Part shown: piece by piece, positions 1 to 8,532 of the stretch
How the letters are laid out: each line of letters starts with the position of its first letter
Position numbering within the stretch: position 1 is the first letter of the stretch
Assembly (NCBI GenBank): GCA_963701445.1
Contig: CAVPAM010000003.1
Location: 106,436-170,435, forward strand
Direction of reading: 5' to 3'
Length of the DNA stretch: 64,000 nucleotides
Source: CAKZLS01 sp963701445
GTDB taxonomy: Bacteria; Pseudomonadota; Alphaproteobacteria; Rhodospirillales; Defluviicoccaceae
Program-made: the position numbers and the translations under genes
Notes under the pieces: generated by a model
Told to the model about the DNA's origin: nothing
Databases searched by the model: none
What the model saw: only the letters and a program-made list of their open reading frames with translations

Positions 1-2
1 CC

Positions 3-305
3 GCCGCGCCCATGGAAACCGGCTGGCTGGTGTCCGACTCCGACAGCGGGGGGGCCACCTTGCGGAGCTTCGAGGACTGGAAACGCGGGAGCGGCAACGA
101 CCGGCACAGTCTTCTCGGCGTGGCGTCGCCGGAGGGCTTCGTGGACTACGACGGCGGGGATTATCGCTTGACCGGGCGCTCGCCGGCGAAGCGGGCGGGC
201 AGCCCCGTGTTCGCCACCACCCGGGATCCGCGCATGGCCATTACCCGTGATTTTTGGGGCCAGCCCCGGTCCGTCGCCACCCCGTCGGCCGGCGCCTTCG
301 AGTAG
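3..305 (+). CDS. C-terminal fragment of a secreted right-handed beta-helix protein
   Basis: The frame is already open at the left edge, so only about the last 100 residues are visible and the true start lies outside. The fragment ends with SPAKRAGSP, then DFWGQPR, then SAGAFE. That series matches the usual ending of right-handed beta-helix, pectate-lyase-like proteins (choice-of-anchor Q type), whose last strands read roughly SPaiDaG, D..G.pR, DiGAfE. Such proteins are usually exported and often bind or cleave polysaccharides, but no catalytic part is in view. The assignment rests only on this tail pattern. The gene stops 112 bp before the next one. Confidence 0.5.
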   Translation, partial: AAPMETGWLVSDSDSGGATLRSFEDWKRGSGNDRHSLLGVASPEGFVDYDGGDYRLTGRSPAKRAGSPVFATTRDPRMAITRDFWGQPRSVATPSAGAFE

Positions 306-373
306 GGTTCGCGGGCGAATAGAGCGTCCCGGGTTGCGCGCGCGGGTCGGCGGGTATAGTTTGGGGGCTGTAA

Positions 374-389
374 ATTAGTTTGTTCTAAT
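374..389. promoter_or_regulatory. Small palindrome upstream of the CMD-family gene
   Basis: The sequence attag, six bases, ctaat forms a perfect 5-bp inverted repeat in a locally AT-rich patch, 28 bp before the GTG start at 418. Its size and placement would suit a dimeric repressor such as a MarR or TetR protein. That is inference from shape only; no regulator gene is adjacent. Confidence 0.25.
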
Positions 390-417
390 AAACGACCAGC
401 CTTCAGGAGATCTCCCC

Positions 418-775
418 GTGAGCGACAAGAACTATCCCGAAATCGTGTGCCCATCTCAGCAAGATCATGGGCGACATGCACAAGGGCATTCCCGGCACCA
501 TGAAGGGGTTCGCCAACTGCGCCGACCAGGCCAAGCTGCCGGGCGCGCTGGACGCCAAGACCAAGGAGCTGATGGCCACCGCCATTTCCATCGCGCTGCG
601 GTGCGACGGGTGCCTCGGGTTCCATATCCGGGGCGCGGTCAAGCACGGCGCCACCCGCCAGGAGATGATGGACACCATCGCCGTCGCCATCATGATGAAC
701 GGCGGGCCGGCGACGGTGTACGGCGCCTACGCGCTGGAAGCCTACGACCAGTTCGCCGAGAAGCTGAACGGCTGA
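418..775 (+). CDS. Carboxymuconolactone decarboxylase (AhpD-like) family protein, with a frame break
   Basis: This is a small all-helical CMD/AhpD-fold protein of about 118 residues. The core RCDGCLGFH supplies the CxxC-like cysteines and histidine of this fold, which act in peroxide or alkylhydroperoxide reduction in AhpD. A GTG start at 418 with a good AGGAGA site (405-410) opens MSDKNYPEIV, but that frame then runs into nonsense. The conserved HLSKIMGDMHKGIPG continues one base further on, so one surplus base near 445-449 breaks the gene. Removing it gives 357 coding bases and a typical family N-terminus. If the break is real, translation could only restart at the internal ATG at 467. The substrate is not known. 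Confidence 0.8.
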
Positions 776-795
776 TACGGCCGCCCCATAACGAA

Positions 796-824
796 AAACC
801 CCCGGGGGGAGATCCCGGGGGTTT
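796..824. terminator. Bidirectional rho-independent terminator
   Basis: A perfect 11-bp stem (aaacccccggg at 796-806 paired with cccgggggttt at 814-824) encloses a 7-base loop. A-rich and T-rich flanks lie on the two sides. It sits between two genes that converge, the CMD-family gene and the BI-1 gene, so it can end transcription from either direction. Confidence 0.85.
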
Positions 825-863
825 CCGCGTTGGTCGACTAGGTTCGCGGTCTTCGCGGAGCCG

Positions 864-1601
864 CTATTCGCGAGCGACACCGAAAAGCTGCATCAGCCAG
901 ACGAACATGGTCACGAAGCTGCCGTAGAGCAGGAAGGCGCCGAAGATCGCCTTGCGGTGGACCGCGTCGCTCTGGTCGCCCTCGTAGTACCAGCCCTTGA
1001 TCTGCTGCGTCTCGTAGGCGGTGAGAGCGGCGAAGATCAGCGGCACGATGATCGACATGAGCAGGTGCAATCCGCTGGACTGCAGGAAGATGTTCACCAC
1101 CAGGGCGATCAGGATGCCGAAGGTGGCCATCATCATGAACCGGCCCATGGCCGTCAGGTCCTTCTTCGTCGTGTAGCCGTACAGGCTGGTGGCGGCGAAG
1201 GCGCCGGCGGTGATGAAGAACACGCGCGCGATGCTTTCCTGGGTGTACATGTAGAAGTACGGCGCGATCAGCGCGCCCCACATGGCCGCGTAGACCCAGA
1301 AGCAGGCCTGGGCGGCGACGATGCTCTTGCTCATCATGATCCGGGGCGCGACGAAGCCCATGCCGAGGATGCCGACGAACAGAACCCAGATGAACGGCCC
1401 GCCGACGATCGCCTGCATGACCGTCGGATTCATGGCCACGACCATGGCGATGATGCCGGTGAAGGCAACGCCGAGGGCCATGTAGTTGTAGACCCGTAGC
1501 ATGTACTGGCGAAGGCCGACATCGATCTGAGCGGCCTCGGCCTGCGACCGGGTCATGGTATCGGTGCGCAGATTGAAGCGTCTGCCTGGTCCTATAGCCA
1601 T
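864..1601 (-). CDS. Bax inhibitor-1/YccA family inner-membrane protein
   Basis: The 245-residue protein has seven hydrophobic segments after a short polar N-terminus. It ends in the family's typical pattern, with ALTAYETQQIK before the last helices and YGSFVTMFVWLMQLFG at the end. BI-1/YbhL-type proteins are multipass membrane proteins; BsYetJ is a pH-sensitive calcium leak channel and E. coli YccA modulates FtsH. The role in this organism cannot be read from sequence. The start is supported by a GAGAGG site just upstream. It is transcribed alone and converges on the CMD-family gene through the shared terminator. Confidence 0.9.
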   Translation of the reverse strand: MAIGPGRRFNLRTDTMTRSQAEAAQIDVGLRQYMLRVYNYMALGVAFTGIIAMVVAMNPTVMQAIVGGPFIWVLFVGILGMGFVAPRIMMSKSIVAAQACFWVYAAMWGALIAPYFYMYTQESIARVFFITAGAFAATSLYGYTTKKDLTAMGRFMMMATFGILIALVVNIFLQSSGLHLLMSIIVPLIFAALTAYETQQIKGWYYEGDQSDAVHRKAIFGAFLLYGSFVTMFVWLMQLFGVARE

Positions 1602-1752
1602 TTGTACCCTCTCTGTGGAAACTGACTTTGCTATGGCTAATATGGCACGGCACGACGAACGCGCAAGCCTATTCGGGTCCGATACCGACGAGGAATGATC
1701 GATTGTTCGGCCGCCATAGATAGTTTTTGTCTATCACCGAGGGAAGGTGGCC

Positions 1753-4266
1753 CTACTCGTTGCGGAGATAGGGGCTGCTTTTCTGGCCGAGAACCCGCCA
1801 CGTGCCGGCGAACCCCATGAGCAGGGTGAGGATCACGCAGGCGACGATGGTGCCGGTGACCGCCCACGGCAGGAACACCCAGGGCATGCGCATGAGGAAC
1901 ACCGTCACCGCCCAGGCGACCACGGTGCCGACCAGCGCGGCGGCCAGACCCGTCGCGAGCCCGAGCAGGCCGTACTCCATCAGGAAGCTCGCGGCGACGC
2001 GCCGCCGGGTGGCGCCGAGCACCTTGAAGATCACCGCGTCGTACTGGCGGCGCTGGCGGCCGGCGGCGATGGCGCCCGCCACCACCAGGGCGCCGACGAT
2101 CACCGCCACCGAGGCGGCGGCGCGGATGCCCTGGCCGATGCCCTCGATCATGGAGTTGACCGCCTCCAGGGCCTCGCGCACGCGGATGGCGGTGACGTTG
2201 TCGAACTTGTCGGACACCGCCTTTTCCACCGGGGTCTCGTCGTCGTCGCCGGTGTAGACGGCGGCGATGTGGGTGTGCGGCGCGCCGTCCAGGGTGCCGG
2301 GCGCGAGGATCAGGGCGAAGTCGAAGGGCACCGCGCGCCAGTCGATCTCGCGGAGGGACGCGATGCGGACGTCCATTTCGCGGCCGAGCACGTTGAGGGT
2401 GAGGGAGTCGCCGACGCCGACGCCGAACCCCTTGGCCAGCCCGGCGTCGAAGGACATGATCGGCTCGCCAGAGTAGTTTTCCGGCCACCACGACCCGGCG
2501 ACGAGCTTGGCGTCGTCGGGCGGCGTCGCGGCATAGGTCAGCGCGCGGTCGCCGCGAACCGCCCATTGGGATTCGGGGGCGATGGTCGCCTCTTCCACCG
2601 GCACGCCGGCGATGCGGACGATGCGCCCGCGCAGCGACGGAACGCGCCGCATGTCGTCGACGCCGGCCGCCTCGCGGACGGTGGTGTCGAACACGGCCGT
2701 CTGGCTGTCCTGGATATCGATGAAGAACAGGGTCGGCGCGGCTTCCGGCAGGCGTTCGCCGATCTGGGTACGGAGATTGCCTTCGATCAGCACCAGGGCC
2801 ACCAGCACGGCGAGCCCCATGCCGAGCGAGAGCACGACGCTCGGCGTCGGCGTTCCCGGCCGCGACAGGTTGCTCAGCGCGAGGCGAAGCTCGGCGTTGC
2901 GCGGCCGGGGCAGGCGCTTGACCCCGGCGACGATCAGCGAGCCCGCGCCCTTGAAGGTGAGCAGCGTCAGCGCCGCGCCGCCGACGAACCACCACGCCAG
3001 CTTCTGGTCCAGCGCGGTGACGATGACCAGGGCGGCCAGCGTGACGGAACACGCCGCCGTGGCCGCCAGGTAGATGCCGCGCGGCCGGCCGGCGATCGGC
3101 GCCACCGCCTGGCGGAACAGGTTGGCGGCGGGGACATCGCGGGCCCGGGCCAGCGGCCACAGCGCGAAGGTCAACGCCGTCAGAAGGCCGAGGGCGCCGG
3201 CCTGGACGATGGGAAGCGGGTAGACGGCGGCCTCCGCGCGCACCGGAAGGATGCCGGCGGCGGCCTCCAGGGCGAGCCCGGTCAGGGCGACGCCGGCCAC
3301 CAGCCCGGCGGCGATGCCCACCGTCGCCAGGAACAGGATCTGCAGCAGGTAGACGCGGAACACCAGCGTCCCCGGCGCGCCGACGCACTTGAAGGTGGCG
3401 ATGGTGGCGACCCGGCCGTCCATGTAGTTCTTCACCGCGTTGCCGACGCCGATGCCGCCCACCAGGAGCGCGGTCAGCCCGGCGAAGGTCAGGAACAGGG
3501 TCATGCGCTCCACGAACACGCGGACGCCGGGCGCGGCCTCCGAGGTGTTCTGCACCCGCCAGCCGGCCGTGGGAAACCGCTCGTTGAGCGCGTCGGTCCA
3601 GGCCTTGACCCCGGCGGAGTCGGCGAGCGTCAGCCGGGTGTGGAAGCGGATCATGCTGCCGGGACGGACCAGGCCGGTTTCCGGCAGGGCGGCTTCCGTG
3701 ATCATCAGGCGGGGGCCGAAGTTGAAGACGCTGGCCACCCGGTCGGGCTCGCGGTCGAGGCGGGCGCGGATGTGGAGGACGGCGTCGCCCACCTTCACCC
3801 GGTCGCCCACCTCGATGCCGAGGCGGTCGAGCAGGTTCTGCTCGGCGATCGCGCCCCAGACGCCGTCGCGGCGCTCCAGGGCCTCCGCGAGCGGGATCGC
3901 GGGGGTCAGGTCGAGATCGCCCACCAGCGGATAGGTGCCGTCCACAGCCTTCAGTTCCACCATGGCGCGGGCGTCGCGGTCCTCGGCCGGGCGGGCCATG
4001 GCGCGCATCTCGGTGACGTGGGACAGCGCGGTGGACCGGTCGCGCAGGTAGTCCTCCTGTTCGGGCTCGAGCGCGCGGTGGAGCAGGCGCAGGTCCACGT
4101 CGCCGCCGAGCAGGGTCCGGGCGTCGGCGCGAAGACCGCCGATCACCGACTCGTTGACGGTGCCGACGGCGGCGATGGCGGCGACGCCGATGGCCAGGCT
4201 GACCACCAGGACGCGAAAGCCGGACAGGCCGGAGCGCAGTTCACGCCGGGCCAGACGCCAGGCCAA
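1753..4266 (-). CDS. ybbP: ABC transporter permease, YbbP/FtsX-like
   Basis: This 837-residue permease has the double-FtsX layout: an N-terminal anchor helix, a large periplasmic domain, a first block of four helices, a second periplasmic domain near residues 520-690, and a closing three-helix block. It resembles E. coli YbbP and the lipoprotein-extracting LolCE class, so it more probably extracts lipid or lipoprotein from the membrane than imports a solute. The start is a TTG at 4266, 33 bp after the ATPase stop. No ATG lies between them in frame, so the exact start is uncertain. It is co-transcribed with its ATPase, and tesA is divergent upstream, exactly as in E. coli. Confidence 0.9.
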   Translation of the reverse strand: MAWRLARRELRSGLSGFRVLVVSLAIGVAAIAAVGTVNESVIGGLRADARTLLGGDVDLRLLHRALEPEQEDYLRDRSTALSHVTEMRAMARPAEDRDARAMVELKAVDGTYPLVGDLDLTPAIPLAEALERRDGVWGAIAEQNLLDRLGIEVGDRVKVGDAVLHIRARLDREPDRVASVFNFGPRLMITEAALPETGLVRPGSMIRFHTRLTLADSAGVKAWTDALNERFPTAGWRVQNTSEAAPGVRVFVERMTLFLTFAGLTALLVGGIGVGNAVKNYMDGRVATIATFKCVGAPGTLVFRVYLLQILFLATVGIAAGLVAGVALTGLALEAAAGILPVRAEAAVYPLPIVQAGALGLLTALTFALWPLARARDVPAANLFRQAVAPIAGRPRGIYLAATAACSVTLAALVIVTALDQKLAWWFVGGAALTLLTFKGAGSLIVAGVKRLPRPRNAELRLALSNLSRPGTPTPSVVLSLGMGLAVLVALVLIEGNLRTQIGERLPEAAPTLFFIDIQDSQTAVFDTTVREAAGVDDMRRVPSLRGRIVRIAGVPVEEATIAPESQWAVRGDRALTYAATPPDDAKLVAGSWWPENYSGEPIMSFDAGLAKGFGVGVGDSLTLNVLGREMDVRIASLREIDWRAVPFDFALILAPGTLDGAPHTHIAAVYTGDDDETPVEKAVSDKFDNVTAIRVREALEAVNSMIEGIGQGIRAAASVAVIVGALVVAGAIAAGRQRRQYDAVIFKVLGATRRRVAASFLMEYGLLGLATGLAAALVGTVVAWAVTVFLMRMPWVFLPWAVTGTIVACVILTLLMGFAGTWRVLGQKSSPYLRNE

Positions 4267-4299
4267 GCGCCCACGATGGCGGCGATGGCGGCGACGGGT

Positions 4300-5046
<747 letters not shown>

Positions 5047-5102
5047 CGACTTGGACCCCGAACGAAGCAATTGATGAGGTTTACGCTTTTACCCGATATG
5101 GC

Positions 5103-5771
5103 TTGGCGCGATGCATTGTCAACGCGCGGGCGTGCCTGCTGGCCCTTGTCCTGGCCGCTCTCTGCCTCGCTCCGGCGGCCGGCGGGGCGGCCGAACCGGT
5201 GCGTCTTCTGGTGCTGGGCGACAGCCTCGCCGCCGGTTACGGCCTGTCCCGCCAGGACGGGTTCACGTCCCAACTCGAGCGGTCCTTGCGCGACGAGGGG
5301 CTGGAGGTCATAGTGATCAACGCGGGCGTGTCCGGGGATACGAGCGCCGGCGGGCTGTCCCGCCTCGATTGGGTGCTGGATTCCGTCGGCGGCGGTGGTC
5401 CGGACGCGGTGATCGTCGAGCTTGGCGCCAACGATGGACTGAGGGGTATCGACCCCGACGTGACTTATGGAAACCTCGATCGAATCTTGAGCCGTCTCGG
5501 GGAGCGCGGATTGCCGGTGCTGCTCGCCGGCATGCGGGCGCCGCCCAACATGGGACGCGAGTACGTGGACGCTTTCGACGCCATCTTTCCGAGGCTCGCC
5601 GCCGATCACGGCGTGCCGCTCTATCCGTTCTTCCTCGACGGCGTCGCGGCGGATCCCGACCTCAACCAGCCCGACGGGATCCATCCCAACCCCGACGGCG
5701 TCGCCGAAATCGTCAGCCGCATCACCCCGGCGGCCAAGGCGCTGGTGCGACGGGCGGAGAACGCGCGATGA
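5103..5771 (+). CDS. tesA: Arylesterase / lysophospholipase L1, TesA-like SGNH hydrolase
   Basis: After a signal peptide (LLALVLAALCLAPAAGGAA) the mature enzyme carries all four SGNH blocks: GDSLAAGYGL with the nucleophile serine, the glycine in VINAGVSGDTSAGG, GANDG with its asparagine, and DGIHPNPDG with the catalytic Asp and His. TesA is a periplasmic esterase/thioesterase acting on lysophospholipids and acyl esters. The start is uncertain: TTG at 5103 puts the signal peptide in the normal place, while ATG at 5034 would overlap the divergent ybbA start. The stop overlaps the next ATG (ATGA), which suggests translational coupling with the FIST gene. Confidence 0.92.
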   Translation: MARCIVNARACLLALVLAALCLAPAAGGAAEPVRLLVLGDSLAAGYGLSRQDGFTSQLERSLRDEGLEVIVINAGVSGDTSAGGLSRLDWVLDSVGGGGPDAVIVELGANDGLRGIDPDVTYGNLDRILSRLGERGLPVLLAGMRAPPNMGREYVDAFDAIFPRLAADHGVPLYPFFLDGVAADPDLNQPDGIHPNPDGVAEIVSRITPAAKALVRRAENAR

Positions 5772-6883
5772 CCCCGTTCAAGGCCGTGCACGCCGTCGGC
5801 GAGGATTGGGCCCACGCCGCCCAGTCCTGCGCCGATGGCCTCGCCGCCGTCGCCGCGGACGCCAATTTCGCCTTCGTCTACGTCACCGACCTGCTGGCCG
5901 AGGATCTCGCCAGCATCCTCGCGTACCTGCGTCAGAAAACGGGAATCGAGAACTGGGTGGGCAGCGTCGGCATCGGGATCTGCGCCGAGCGCGCGGAATA
6001 CTTCGACCGCCGGGCGGTGGCGGTGATGGCGGGCCACCTTCCCGAAGACTCCTTCCGCGTCTTTCCCGCCATCAGCGAGAGTACCGATCAGCTGTCTCCG
6101 GAAACCCAGGCGTGGATCGAGGTGGCGGCGCCGGTGTTCGGCATCGTCCACGGCGACCCCAACAACCCGAAAACGCCGCACCTGATCGACGAACTGGCCC
6201 AGAAGAACGCCATGTTCCTGGTGGGCGGGCTGACATCGTCGCGGGCGGCCTGCCATCAGGTGGCGGGGCGGCTGACCGGCGGCGGCCTCTCCGGCGTGCT
6301 GTTCGCGCCCGGGGTGGGCGTGCAGACGGTGCTCAGCCAGGGGTGCGTGCCGGTGGGCGGCAATCACCTGATCTCCGACTGTCTCGACAACGTGCTGATC
6401 GGCCTCGACGGCCGGGGCGCGCTGGAGGTGTTCAAGGAGGATATCGGCGAACTGCTGGCCCGCGACCTCAGCCGGGTCGCGGGATACATCCACGCGGCGA
6501 TTCCCCTGCCGGGCTCCGATACCGGCGATTACATGGTGCGGAACCTGATCGGCATCGATCAGGACCATGGATGGCTGGCCATCGGCGAGCCGATCTCGGT
6601 GGGCGATCGCGTGATGTTCGTGCGCCGCGATCCGCGCACCGCCGAGTACGACCTGAAGGTCTCCCTGGCCAAGCTGAAAAAGCGGCTGAGCGGGCCGCCC
6701 CGGGGTGGGGTGTATTTCTCCTGCGTGGCCCGCGGACCGGGCATGTTCGGCGCGGCCGGAAACGAGATGGCGCTTATCCAGGATCAACTGGGCGACATTC
6801 CCCTGGTCGGGTTCTTTTGTGGCGGGGAGATTTCCAACGCCCGGATCTATGGCTATACAGGCGTCCTCGCGCTGTTCACATAG
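5768..6883 (+). CDS. FIST N- and C-terminal domain protein
   Basis: This soluble protein of 371 residues matches the FIST family throughout. The N-terminal domain has WVGSVGIGICAE and a mid-section MFLVGGLTSSR. The C-terminal domain ends in FSCVARGPGMFG, then GFFCGGEI and YGYTGVLALF, the standard FIST_C close. FIST domains are proposed small-ligand (possibly amino-acid) sensing modules in signal transduction. Here the domain stands alone, with no kinase, cyclase or chemoreceptor fused or beside it, so its output is unknown. It overlaps the tesA stop by 4 bp. Confidence 0.88.
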   Translation: MTPFKAVHAVGEDWAHAAQSCADGLAAVAADANFAFVYVTDLLAEDLASILAYLRQKTGIENWVGSVGIGICAERAEYFDRRAVAVMAGHLPEDSFRVFPAISESTDQLSPETQAWIEVAAPVFGIVHGDPNNPKTPHLIDELAQKNAMFLVGGLTSSRAACHQVAGRLTGGGLSGVLFAPGVGVQTVLSQGCVPVGGNHLISDCLDNVLIGLDGRGALEVFKEDIGELLARDLSRVAGYIHAAIPLPGSDTGDYMVRNLIGIDQDHGWLAIGEPISVGDRVMFVRRDPRTAEYDLKVSLAKLKKRLSGPPRGGVYFSCVARGPGMFGAAGNEMALIQDQLGDIPLVGFFCGGEISNARIYGYTGVLALFT

Positions 6884-6911
6884 AGCCCCGAGCTTTTCAC
6901 GTAGAGATAGC

Positions 6912-7956
6912 ATGGCGATGAAATACTCCGAGCTTGGCCGAACCGGCATCTCCGTGAGCCGAACCTGTCTCGGCACCATGACCTTCGGGGAGCAGAACAC
7001 CGCCGCCGAGGCGTTCTCGGCAGCTCGACCGGGCCGTGGACAGGGGCGTCAACTTCATCGACGCGGCCGAGATGTATCCGATCCCGCCGCGCGCCGAGAC
7101 CGCGGGCCGCACCGAGGAAATCCTCGGCGACTGGATGCGGAGCCGGAACGCCAGAAACCGGGTGGTTCTGGCGACCAAGGTCAGCGGACCGGGTCTCGCC
7201 CACATTCGCGGCGGCGAACCGAGCTTCCACCCGCCGCGCATCGAGCAGGCCATCGACGGAAGTCTGAAGAGGCTCAAAACGGACCGCGTCGACCTCTATC
7301 AACTGCACTGGCCGGAACGCAAGACCAACATGTTCGGGAAGCGCGGCTATGCGCACGACGACATCGCGGCCGCCGATACGCCCCTGCGCGCGGTCCTTGA
7401 GGCCCTTGCGGCGCTGGTCAAGGCAGGCAAGGTGCGCGCCGTCGGGCTTTCGAACGAGACCCCGTGGGGGGTCATGCGCTTCCTGCAATTGGCGGAGGAA
7501 CACGATCTGCCCCGGGTCGCGAGCATCCAGAACCCGTACAGTCTTCTCAACCGCCTGTTCGAGGTCGGTCTCGCGGAGGTGGCCATTCGCGAGGACTGCG
7601 GACTGCTGGCTTATTCGCCGCTGGCGTTCGGCACGCTGAGCGGAAAATACTTGAGCGGACGGAAACCCCCGCAAGCACGCCTGACCCGGTTTCCGGACTA
7701 CACCCGGTACACCAAGCCGAACGCCGTTTCGGCGACGGAGGCCTATGTGGCCGTCGCCCGGCGCCACGGGCTGGATCCCGCGCAAATGGCGCTGGCGTAT
7801 GTCCATTCCCGCCGGTTCCTGACGAGCGCCATCATCGGCGCCCGGACACCGGAACAACTCGAGAATAACCTGGACGCCGGGGATCTCGTTCTGGACCCGC
7901 CCGTGATCGATGACATCGAGGCGGTTCACGAGAGCAATCCCGATCCGGCGCCATAG
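6912..7956 (+). CDS. tas: Aldo/keto reductase, Tas type, with a frame break
   Basis: This NADPH-dependent aldo-keto reductase resembles E. coli Tas over its whole length: GTMTFGEQN near the N-terminus, NFIDAAEMYPIPPR with the catalytic Asp and Tyr, the lysine in LATKVSG, the histidine in YQLHWPERKTN, and NPYSLLNRLFEVGLAE. The N-terminal 36 residues are in one frame and the rest in the next. One extra base in tcgg (7017-7020) is the cause; removing it gives SQLDRAVDRGVNF and a 347-residue protein. The physiological substrate of Tas is not settled. The gene lies just after the FIST gene and probably belongs to the same transcript. Confidence 0.88.
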
Positions 7957-7970
7957 AGCCGAGTGCCGTC

Positions 7971-8507
7971 ATGCTCCGTCTTTTCGTCGCGGTCCCGCTG
8001 CCCGAAACCACTCGTTCCGATCTCGCCGGTTTGTGTTCGGGGGTTCCCGGCGCGCGGTGGGTGCCGTCGGAGAACATGCACCTGACACTTCGATTCATCG
8101 GCGAGGTTGGACGGGGCGACGCCGACGATATCCATCAGGCGTTGGGGCGCATCAGCCTGCCCGCTTTCGACCTCACCGTGGCGGGTGTCGGGTGTTTCGA
8201 ATCCGGGAACAAGATTCATACGCTGTGGGCCAACGTGGAGAAGCAAGAACTGCTAGCGCGCCTTCGCGAAAAGGTGGAAGCCGCGGTGGTCCGCGTCGGC
8301 CTGGAGCCGGAGCGGCGAAAGTTCAAGGCGCACGTGACTCTGGCTCGGTTTCGAAGGGGATCGGCCAGCCGGGTCGGCACCTTCATCGAACACCAAGACC
8401 GGTTCCGGTCCGGACCGTTTCGCGTGGAGTGTTTCACCCTGTTCCGCAGCCACCTGGGAGGCGAAGGCCCCCATTACGAGCCCCTCGCCGACTATCCGCT
8501 TGGATAG
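7971..8507 (+). CDS. thpR: RNA 2',3'-cyclic phosphodiesterase (2'-5' RNA ligase family)
   Basis: The 178-residue protein has the two defining HxTx motifs of the 2H phosphoesterase fold, HLTLRF near residue 43 and HVTLARF near residue 124. Its N-terminal MLRLFVAVPLP is typical of ThpR. Enzymes of this group open 2',3'-cyclic phosphates on RNA ends and can ligate tRNA halves through 2'-5' bonds in vitro. It follows the tas gene by 14 bp, so the two are probably co-transcribed, and it converges on the large ATPase gene on the other strand. Confidence 0.92.
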   Translation: MLRLFVAVPLPETTRSDLAGLCSGVPGARWVPSENMHLTLRFIGEVGRGDADDIHQALGRISLPAFDLTVAGVGCFESGNKIHTLWANVEKQELLARLREKVEAAVVRVGLEPERRKFKAHVTLARFRRGSASRVGTFIEHQDRFRSGPFRVECFTLFRSHLGGEGPHYEPLADYPLG

Positions 8508-8532
8508 GAGCCTGGTGGAGGGCGGGACGAGT

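Noticed and set aside
418..927. The first-frame reading of the CMD gene continuing to position 927
   Set aside because: After the first ten residues it becomes His/Arg-rich nonsense. The conserved protein continues in the next frame.
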